Positions 58,161-64,000 of a stretch of DNA of 64,000 nucleotides are shown in pieces (the first letter of the stretch is position 1; every line of letters begins with the position of its first letter). This DNA comes from Acidobacteriota bacterium (GTDB taxonomy: Bacteria > Acidobacteriota > Blastocatellia > Pyrinomonadales > Pyrinomonadaceae), in assembly GCA_016703965.1 (NCBI GenBank), contig JADJBB010000021.1, positions 992,001 to 1,056,000 on the forward strand, in the 5' to 3' direction. Under the pieces are notes generated by a model. It ran no database searches. It was not told the origin of the DNA and saw only the letters and a program-made list of their open reading frames with translations. Both the position numbers and the translations under genes were made by a program.

Positions 58161-59036
58161 ATGAATATAGAAAAATTCCGCGTTGCCGAAGGTTCCAAAG
58201 TTAACCTCAAAAAACATCCCACCGACTTCACCGGCGATTATACCGATAAAAAACAAGCGGTGAAAGACCTCGAGAAAAATGTCGCACGGATGCGCGAATT
58301 GCAGGACGTTTTGTATGCCCAGGACAAATATTCGCTGCTCATTATTATTCAGGCGATGGATGCGGCTGGAAAGGACGGGGCGATCGAGCACGTTATGACC
58401 GGTGTCAATCCGCAAGGATGCCATATCGTTTCATTCAAACAGCCGTCGAGCGAGGAACTCGACCATGATTTCCTGTGGCGTTGTCAGAAAAACCTGCCGG
58501 CGAGAGGAATGATCGGCATTTTTAACCGCTCACACTACGAAGAGGTTCTGGTTGTGCGGGTTCATCCGCAGATCCTGCAATTTCAACAATTGCCGGACGA
58601 GACGCTGAACGACAAAGACATCTGGAATAAGCGTTTCAAACACATCCGCGATTGGGAAAACCATCTTGTTGAGAACGGAACGCAGGTCATAAAATTTTTC
58701 CTTAATGTTTCGCGGGACGAGCAAAAGGCGAGATTCCTGTCGCGGATCGAGGAGGAAGACAAAAACTGGAAATTCTCGATCGGCGATGTCAAAGAACGCG
58801 GAATGTGGAGCGAATACATGAAATGCTACACCGAGGCGATGGAAGCGACATCGACGGAAAAAGCGCCATGGTATATCATCCCGGCTGATAAAAAGTGGTT
58901 CACGCGGCTCGCTATCTCAGAGATCATTGTTAAGAAACTCGAATCGCTCGACTTGAAATACCCGGTGATGACCGACGAGCACAAGGCTGAGCTTCTGGAA
59001 GCGAAGAAAATGCTCGAGTCAGAACCGCCTGCGTAA
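58161..59036 (+). CDS. ppk2: Polyphosphate kinase 2 family protein
   Basis: A 291-residue PPK2 enzyme. The Walker A-like motif is IIIQAMDAAGKDGAIEHVMT near residues 58-77, Walker B-like motif is FNRSHYEEVLVVRVHP and the lid has SRDEQKARFLSRIEEEDKNW. PPK2 uses polyphosphate to phosphorylate AMP, ADP or GDP; which one cannot be read here, although the domain is single and of class I/III size. The start ATG at 58161 is chosen over the TTG at 58152. The last codons (SEPPA) and the stop TAA belong to the mirrored repeat at 59019-59112, so the native end of the gene was probably replaced. Confidence 0.9.
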   Translation: MNIEKFRVAEGSKVNLKKHPTDFTGDYTDKKQAVKDLEKNVARMRELQDVLYAQDKYSLLIIIQAMDAAGKDGAIEHVMTGVNPQGCHIVSFKQPSSEELDHDFLWRCQKNLPARGMIGIFNRSHYEEVLVVRVHPQILQFQQLPDETLNDKDIWNKRFKHIRDWENHLVENGTQVIKFFLNVSRDEQKARFLSRIEEEDKNWKFSIGDVKERGMWSEYMKCYTEAMEATSTEKAPWYIIPADKKWFTRLAISEIIVKKLESLDLKYPVMTDEHKAELLEAKKMLESEPPA

Positions 59037-59112
59037 GCGGGCGGGCTAGAACTTGGCTTATCGAGAGCTTGTTTGTTGTGTTCGTTCCGCCCGCTGACGC
59101 AGGCGGTTCTGA
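59019..59112. repeat. Mirrored REP-like element, SEPPA family (copy 2)
   Basis: Arms 59019-59044 and 59087-59112 are inverted 26-base sequences with 1 mismatch (TCAGAACCGCC... / ...GGCGGTTCTGA), with a 42-base spacer. It is nearly identical in arms and spacing to the element at 12652-12746; the spacers differ. The left arm contains the last coding bases and stop of ppk2. Confidence 0.95.
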
Positions 59113-59117
59113 CAGTG

Positions 59118-60266
59118 TTAGTTCGGGACGATCCGCATGATCCGGTCATCATCTTTTGAGGGCGAGCCTCGACCGTCCAGGTTTGAGGTTGAGAAGTAGA
59201 TGTAACCGTCCGGGCCTTCTTCCATTTCGCGGATGCGGCCGAATGTGCCGTCGAGGAGATTTTCCTGAGCGACGAAATTACGGCCGTCGAGCGTGACGCG
59301 GATTATGCGAGCACTTTTTAGACAGCCGAAGAAGAAATTCCCTTTGAACGCTGGTAACGCGGAACCGTTGTAGAACATCCCGCTTCCCGGTGCACACGCC
59401 GGGGAATATTCGAGCAGCGGTGAGACCATGCCCTCGCGTTTTTCCGTGTGATGGATCTCGGACCAGCCTAGATTCTTTCCTTTTTCGACAATATTGACCT
59501 CGTCGCCGCCTGAGCCCTTGCCTTCGAAAAAGCTTGGGCCGTGTTCTGTTTGGAACATCAAGCCTGAACCGGTCTGCCACGCGAGCCCCTGCGCATTCCG
59601 ATGGCCGTATGACCAGATCTCGGAACGCGCGTCTTTTTGGCCAACGAACGGATTATCCTGCGGCACAGTTCCGTCGTCGTTTAGCCTTAACGTTTTACCC
59701 GCGAGGGAATCGAGCTTTTGAGCTAGATTCCAGTCGGTCGAATCGCCGGTTGTGACATATAGCTTGCCGTCCGGGCCGAAGCGGGCTCGCATTCCGGCGT
59801 GATTCGGGGCTCCGGGAATATTGTCGATGATGACTTTCGGCTCAGTGAATGCGTTGCTCGCAAACTTATACCGGACGACCTTAACGCGTTTGCCGTCGTT
59901 ATTATAGGAGTAGGCGAGATAGATGAAGTTGTTCTTGGCGAAGTCGGGATGGAGCGAGATATCCATCAAACCGCTCTCGCCACTCGGTTCGACATCGGGA
60001 ACTGTGAAAATTGGTTCCGCACGCAGTTTTCCGGATTCGATGATGCGCACGCGGCCTTTTCGTTCTGTGAAGATGAGATCTTTGTTTGGCAGCCACGCGA
60101 TGCCCCAAGGTACTTCGAGGCCGCTCGCGACCGTTTCGACGCGGAATTTTATCTGTTTATCCTGTGTTTCAAAAACAGTATTCTCAAATCCGCCCACCGG
60201 GGTTGCGTTCGAACACGCCATCGCAAAGATCGAGACCGCAAAAAACAAAATGCCCTGCATAGTCAT
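59118..60266 (-). CDS. PQQ-dependent sugar dehydrogenase (aldose sugar dehydrogenase YliI-like), lipoprotein
   Basis: A 382-residue exported six-bladed propeller enzyme. The N-terminus has MQGILFFAVSIFAMACSNAT, a lipobox at Cys. Characteristic segments are VPWGIAWLPNKDLIFTERKG, VEPSGESGLMDISLHPDFAK, HAGMRARFGPDGKLYVTTGD and WSYGHRNAQGLAWQ, with the His and Arg residues that bind PQQ in soluble aldose dehydrogenases of this family. Next come TEHGPSFFEGKGSGGDEVNI and the Asn-rich C-terminus. The reaction should be oxidation of an aldose in the periplasm. The start ATG at 60266 follows GTGAGGACTTTCGAT; the GTG at 60281 is an alternative. It faces ppk2 across the repeat. Confidence 0.88.
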   Translation of the reverse strand: MTMQGILFFAVSIFAMACSNATPVGGFENTVFETQDKQIKFRVETVASGLEVPWGIAWLPNKDLIFTERKGRVRIIESGKLRAEPIFTVPDVEPSGESGLMDISLHPDFAKNNFIYLAYSYNNDGKRVKVVRYKFASNAFTEPKVIIDNIPGAPNHAGMRARFGPDGKLYVTTGDSTDWNLAQKLDSLAGKTLRLNDDGTVPQDNPFVGQKDARSEIWSYGHRNAQGLAWQTGSGLMFQTEHGPSFFEGKGSGGDEVNIVEKGKNLGWSEIHHTEKREGMVSPLLEYSPACAPGSGMFYNGSALPAFKGNFFFGCLKSARIIRVTLDGRNFVAQENLLDGTFGRIREMEEGPDGYIYFSTSNLDGRGSPSKDDDRIMRIVPN

Positions 60267-60347
60267 ATCGAAAGTCCTCACCCTAGAAGTGATTGTAAAC
60301 TCTCCGGATGACGTTCGCTAAGGATAATTTATTCCCTAGTCTAAATT

Positions 60348-61571
60348 TTAGGCCTGCGAAAGAAGTCGAAGGCCCTTCTTGCTGCCGCTCTTGGCTTCCG
60401 AACTCACTCGGTTCCGGCCATTGTCTTTGGCTTTGTAAAGGTGTGTATCGGCACGTTCCAGCAGCGATTCGAGCGTGTCTGATTCGCGGAGCTCGGCAAC
60501 GCCGAAACTCGAAGTAACGCTGAGGTTGATAGCGGCGTGCTTGATCTCGAGATTCTGGATCTCGCGGCGGAAAGCTTCGGCGACGGCGTGGCCGCTTTCG
60601 ATGTCGGTGTGCGTGAGCAGCAGGCCAAATTCCTCGCCGCCGATGCGGGCGATCAGGTCGTGCTGCCGTGTCATTCGTTTCAGAAGTATGCCGATCTCAG
60701 TCAGGACCTTGTCGCCGACGGAGTGTCCAAACGTGTCATTCACCTTCTTGAAATGATCAAGGTCGAGCAGGACGAGGCAGGTTGGAATATTGTACCGGCG
60801 GCTGCGCTTGATCTCCGCAGAAGCGAATTCGTCAAATGCTCGCTTATTGCTGACGCCGGTCAGGAAATCGGTAGTTGCACGCTCGAGGAGTTCGTTTTCC
60901 TTGGCACGCAATTCCTCGTTGAGCCTCTCGCTGTTGAGTACGACGTAGTTCAGTGTCCAAACGGTCGCGAACACGAGAAATATCATGAATGAGACGGTCT
61001 GGATCCATTCAGGTGTGTAAAGATGACTGAAAAGCGGAAACGTCATTGACGCGACCATCCTTAGGAACATAAACCCCGAGAATAGAAGGAATGTGAGTGC
61101 TACCGTGCGGTAAACGACATTCGTCATCAATCCCGGTTTTTCGGTGAAGGCTCGGTAGCTGAGAAAGGTTAGTACCGACGAAACTATCGAGGCGGTAACT
61201 ATCCGGTTCGTAACGCTCACACTTACGTAGGTTTGATAAATCAGAGTGATCGCGTATCCAGCCATGATCGTGACCGGAATGACGCTCTTGCGTTTTAACT
61301 GAAGAAAACTTCGATTGCCTTCGAGAGCGAGTGCCGTTGTTCCGACTGCCAGCATATTCCCAAGAACCACCGTCAGCAGGTCAGGTGCAAATCCACGCAA
61401 GCCCAGGCAAAGGAAGCCCAATGTTCCGGCAAGATTTGATAGTACCCAGAATCCCGTCCCGGTATATGTCTTCTGAGCGCGCAGGACGAAGTACATAACG
61501 CTGGCCATGAGACCGGTGACCAGCATTAGTGCAAACGATAACGTGCGAAGATCTATGAAATTTTCGGGCAT
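60348..61571 (-). CDS. Membrane diguanylate cyclase (GGDEF)
   Basis: A 407-residue protein with about six hydrophobic segments in the first 225 residues, then a GGDEF domain. The active site reads LIARIGGEEFGLLLTHTDIE (GGEEF), the preceding RQHD is in the position of the inhibitory RxxD site, and the substrate region has DFLTGVSNKRAFDEFASAEI and LDHFKKVNDTFGHSVGDKV. It should make cyclic di-GMP, with feedback inhibition by product. The membrane part has no recognised sensor motif. It would be a natural regulator of polysaccharide export, although it lies far from that locus. Confidence 0.9.
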   Translation of the reverse strand: MPENFIDLRTLSFALMLVTGLMASVMYFVLRAQKTYTGTGFWVLSNLAGTLGFLCLGLRGFAPDLLTVVLGNMLAVGTTALALEGNRSFLQLKRKSVIPVTIMAGYAITLIYQTYVSVSVTNRIVTASIVSSVLTFLSYRAFTEKPGLMTNVVYRTVALTFLLFSGFMFLRMVASMTFPLFSHLYTPEWIQTVSFMIFLVFATVWTLNYVVLNSERLNEELRAKENELLERATTDFLTGVSNKRAFDEFASAEIKRSRRYNIPTCLVLLDLDHFKKVNDTFGHSVGDKVLTEIGILLKRMTRQHDLIARIGGEEFGLLLTHTDIESGHAVAEAFRREIQNLEIKHAAINLSVTSSFGVAELRESDTLESLLERADTHLYKAKDNGRNRVSSEAKSGSKKGLRLLSQA

Positions 61572-61727
61572 TACTTCGGGATCCGAACCGTGAGATCGGG
61601 GGAACAGGGAGATATCGGCGAACAGGAAATCGCCTCACTCAAATACTAACATAGTTTAACAGGTTCGCGATACATAAAACTTGCGCGTGCCTCGGAGTAT
61701 TTTGGGATAGAATTAAGGGAAGTAAAT

Positions 61728-62693
61728 ATGAGAAAGATAAGCTGGGGAATCATCGGAGCAGGCGATATTGTGCGAAAACGCATTGTGCCCGCGATGCAGG
61801 AAGTACTTAACTCGGAGGTAGTAGCGATCGCTCGCGGAAAAGCCGATATGGCGGCGGCCTTCGCTGCTGAGTTTGGCATCCCGAAATGGTATGCGGACTA
61901 TCGGGAAATGCTCGGTGACGACGAGATCAATGCGGTTTATATCGCATCGCCTGTACATCTGCACGCCAAACACACGATCGCGGCCGCCGAAGCCGGAAAG
62001 CATGTTTTATGCGAAAAACCGATGGCGATGGACGCCACCGAATGCGACCGTGCGATAGCGGCTTGTGAGGTAAATAATGTAAAGCTCGGCATTGCCTACT
62101 ACCGGCGATTTTATCCGGTCGTCGAGCGAATTCGCCGGGCATTTCGCGATGACGAGATCGGAAAGCCCGTTTTTGCTCAGATAAATAGTTTTGAAGCGTT
62201 CAATCCCGGACCTGAACATCCGCGGCGTTGGTTTGTCGAAAAAGCGAAAAGCGGCGGCGGGCCGATGATGGATTTTGGCTGTCACAGGCTGGAGATCTTG
62301 CTGAATCTTTTCGGGAAGGCGAGCCGTGTTGAGAGCATTAATGCAAATGTCGCGTACGACCGCGAGGTCGAGGACACCTCGGCTGCGTTGATGCAATTTG
62401 AATCGGGAACTTGTGCTTCGCTTGTGGTCACGCATGCGGCGCAGGAATCGCAGGACACTCTAGATATCTTCGGCACCGCTGGATCTATCCATATCGCCTC
62501 GCTCAACAGCGGCGAGATAAAGATCGTGAAGGGTTACGAAACCAGAATCGAGATGCATCCGCCATCCGCGAATTTTCATTCGCCGCTGATCGAGGATTTT
62601 GCGGACGCGATCATTAACGACCGCGAGCCGCGAATTTCTGGCAAAACCGGCCGCGATGTCGCCGTGATCGAGGACAAGATATACGGACGGTAA
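61728..62693 (+). CDS. Gfo/Idh/MocA family oxidoreductase
   Basis: A 321-residue NAD(P)-dependent oxidoreductase. The N-terminal Rossmann segment is SWGIIGAGDIVRKRIVPAMQ (GxGxx[AGV] variant); VYIASPVHLHAKHTIAAAEA and VLCEKPMAMDATECDRAI hold the catalytic Lys in EKP. The second domain has VLFGKASRVESINANVAYD-type strands (from LLNLFGKASRVESINAN). Members oxidise sugars, inositols or sugar-nucleotides; the substrate is unknown. The start ATG at 61728 is preceded by AGGGAAGTAAAT, a good ribosome binding site. It is divergent from the cyclase gene. Confidence 0.88.
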   Translation: MRKISWGIIGAGDIVRKRIVPAMQEVLNSEVVAIARGKADMAAAFAAEFGIPKWYADYREMLGDDEINAVYIASPVHLHAKHTIAAAEAGKHVLCEKPMAMDATECDRAIAACEVNNVKLGIAYYRRFYPVVERIRRAFRDDEIGKPVFAQINSFEAFNPGPEHPRRWFVEKAKSGGGPMMDFGCHRLEILLNLFGKASRVESINANVAYDREVEDTSAALMQFESGTCASLVVTHAAQESQDTLDIFGTAGSIHIASLNSGEIKIVKGYETRIEMHPPSANFHSPLIEDFADAIINDREPRISGKTGRDVAVIEDKIYGR

Positions 62694-62695
62694 AC

Positions 62696-62725
62696 AAAAA
62701 AAGGGTGCAGCCGGCAAGCTGCACC
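62696..62725 (-). terminator. Intrinsic terminator after the small exported protein gene
   Basis: GGTGCAGC (62704-62711) and GCTGCACC (62718-62725) form a perfect 8-base stem with a 6-base loop. On the minus strand a run of T (complement of A 62696-62702) follows. It is 36 bases downstream of the stop codon at 62761. Confidence 0.87.
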
Positions 62726-62760
62726 TAAGGAGGAGGATCAATTGAGAAAAATTGCTCCCA

Positions 62761-63204
62761 CTAGAAACCTGTGTTTGTGATGGTCAGATAGTTTCTGACC
62801 GACGAGCTTTCGCTCATTACTTTCTTCTGAGCTTTCGTCTTCATAAGCTCATTCTTCGAGGCCGACCCTTTTACGAGGATTTCTGAGAGGAAATTTGTAT
62901 CTCCGACAGTGTCGAATACGAGCTGGGTGGTTGCCGAAACTTCGTCCGAGCTCGAAACGACCGTATCGAAGATGATCGCTTCGCCGTTACCGCGAAGGAT
63001 AAGGAGCGATGGCGAATCTGAGGTGTTCGGGGTGCGTTCGATGGTGTAAACGCCGGCTTCGAAGGTTGAGTCTTTAACTACAAATGAATTTGGAACGCTG
63101 ACCGTGATGATAGAACCGTTGCTGATCTGAGCGTTAGCAGCGACTACGCCGCCGAGGAAAAGTACTGCTGTTGCCAATAAGGATTTTGCTTTAAGATTGA
63201 ACAT
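62761..63204 (-). CDS. Hypothetical exported protein
   Basis: A 147-residue protein with a signal peptide (LLATAVLFLGGVVAANA, likely cleaved before QISNGS). The rest is almost wholly beta strands: ITVSVPNSFVVKDSTFEAGV, YTIERTPNTSDSPSLLIL and QLVFDTVGDTNFLSEILVKG. I do not recognise the family. Its composition and the strong terminator suggest a well-expressed small envelope protein. The ATG at 63204 is preceded by GGAGAAATTAT, a good ribosome binding site. Confidence 0.75.
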   Translation of the reverse strand: MFNLKAKSLLATAVLFLGGVVAANAQISNGSIITVSVPNSFVVKDSTFEAGVYTIERTPNTSDSPSLLILRGNGEAIIFDTVVSSSDEVSATTQLVFDTVGDTNFLSEILVKGSASKNELMKTKAQKKVMSESSSVRNYLTITNTGF

Positions 63205-63420
63205 GATAATTTCTCCGTTTGTTTATTAATTTTCTTGTCCCGCGAAAATTCCCCACTTGATCGAATATATAAATTTCGGCTAATAAAACTCGCCCGAATT
63301 CCGCGTACAATTAAGATTACGAATCTTTTCGACTTTTGGATGTCAGTTTTTTGCTAGGTTATGTAAAGTTCTGTAAAAGATGAGCGAAATTCGGCGTTAT
63401 GCTAATCTGACAGTTCATTT
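63205..63420. promoter_or_regulatory. Divergent promoter region
   Basis: This 216-base gap separates two divergent genes, so it must carry both promoters. It is A+T richer than the coding sequence. Candidate -10-like hexamers such as TATATA (around 63266) are visible, but no pair with good -35 spacing could be fixed by eye. No gene or stable hairpin is seen. Confidence 0.35.
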
Positions 63421-64000
63421 ATGAAGCTTAGATGGCGTTTCGGCATAATTGCGGGTCTTTTCTTGGCGGTGTTTTCTCTGTATCCGCAGATGAAGATGGT
63501 GTACATGCGTGGTGCCGACTGGAACGGGCATTATGCGTACAACGATATTGACGAGGTAGCGTATGGTTCATACCTCAAAGCTCTGATCGACGGGCGGCCG
63601 CGTAAGAACGATCCCTACACCGGCCGAGACGATTCACCGGAAACTCCGCAGCAGGAATCGCTCTTCTCTATACAATTTGCCGGGCCGATGACGATCGCGG
63701 TTCCCGCCCGCATCCTAGGCATCGGTGCACCTTGGGCGATGACGATCTCGGGTGCGGTAGCGGCATTTCTGACGGCTCTTGCGATATTCTGGCTGCTTGG
63801 AATGATAACGGGCGACTCGATCTTTGCAATGGCGGGAAGTCTGATCGTGCTGGCCGGCGGTGCGCTCTTTGCCGGCGAGGGGGCGATCGGTGAGATACTG
63901 GGGACGAGCTATTCGTATCCTTATTTTCCAGGTTTTCGCCGATATATACCGGCGATGGCTTTTCCGGCGTTCTTTATGTTGGTCGGGCTTGTTTGGAAGA
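63421..64000 (+). CDS. Membrane protein (partial, runs off the right edge)
   Basis: An open frame begins at the ATG at 63421 and continues to the window end: MKLRWRFGIIAGLFLAVFSL, then YPQMKMVYMRGADWNGHYAY and NDIDEVAYGSYLKALIDGRP. There is an N-terminal hydrophobic helix, a 90-residue outward region, and several further helices (APWAMTISGAVAAFLTALAI and MAGSLIVLAGGALFAG). The layout, with an acidic loop after the first helix (DIDEVAYGSYL), resembles GT-C type glycosyltransferases or related polytopic proteins. The frame has no stop in 193 codons, so it is real; the function cannot be named. Confidence 0.65.
   Translation, partial: MKLRWRFGIIAGLFLAVFSLYPQMKMVYMRGADWNGHYAYNDIDEVAYGSYLKALIDGRPRKNDPYTGRDDSPETPQQESLFSIQFAGPMTIAVPARILGIGAPWAMTISGAVAAFLTALAIFWLLGMITGDSIFAMAGSLIVLAGGALFAGEGAIGEILGTSYSYPYFPGFRRYIPAMAFPAFFMLVGLVWK

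Overview
The window reads as a stretch of a Gram-negative, environmental bacterial chromosome. The best guess is Acidobacteriota, class Blastocatellia (Pyrinomonas-like). This is an inference from gene content, not from a marker gene: bacillithiol synthesis (bshA), an Rne/Rng ribonuclease with a very large insert, a PolA without a 5'-nuclease domain, PT-rich linkers in secreted proteins, FG-GAP/CSLREA/beta-helix and lamin-tail proteins, and many short palindromic intergenic repeats. No rRNA, tRNA, CRISPR array or intact insertion sequence was seen.

Region 1 (1-18.5 kb, all on +) is an exopolysaccharide or O-antigen type locus. It holds glycosyltransferases (168-1067, 1794-3029, 3053-4144, 12637-13950), SAM methyltransferases (1-171 partial, 1073-1801, 11973-12644), a zinc-ribbon sugar-nucleotide epimerase (4145-5269), a NodU-type carbamoyltransferase (5838-7550), a polytopic membrane protein (7554-8963), an AsnB-type amidotransferase (8963-10846), a DUF3473-type polysaccharide deacetylase (11078-11929), a WecA-like initiating phosphoglycosyltransferase fused to a CapD/WbpM-like nucleotide-binding region (13985-15790), a TPR/lectin-like protein (15796-17085) and an O-antigen ligase (17086-18483). 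Many genes abut or overlap. A GxxExxY gene flanked by repeats interrupts the locus, and a strong inverted-repeat leader precedes the deacetylase.

Region 2 (18.5-32 kb) carries a 1033-residue secreted TPR protein, a C4-zinc-ribbon coiled-coil protein, a phage-CI-like HTH protein, a 1490-residue FG-GAP/beta-helix surface protein, a DUF433 antitoxin-like gene followed by a truncated DUF5615 toxin-like remnant, and the Rne/Rng ribonuclease.

Region 3 (32-48.4 kb) mixes housekeeping genes (polA, dapF, rlmN, pgeF, acpS) with small exported proteins and three predicted secreted nucleases (two NUC1 and one endonuclease/exonuclease/phosphatase). It ends in an ECF42-like sigma factor with its DGPF/YCII partner.

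Region 4 (48.4-64 kb) has a minus-strand series of sigma factor, zinc-finger anti-sigma-like protein, PQQ-type propeller and M28 peptidase. It then holds an alpha/beta hydrolase, bshA, two PQQ-type sugar dehydrogenases flanking ppk2, a membrane diguanylate cyclase, a Gfo/Idh/MocA oxidoreductase, a small exported protein and the start of a membrane protein.

The most unusual feature is a set of intergenic imperfect palindromes. At least seven are built from tandem degenerate words of about 8-10 bases, with different words in different copies but the same architecture. A separate mirrored repeat occurs twice; one copy lies in the N-terminal coding region of a glycosyltransferase and the other supplies the last codons and stop of ppk2.
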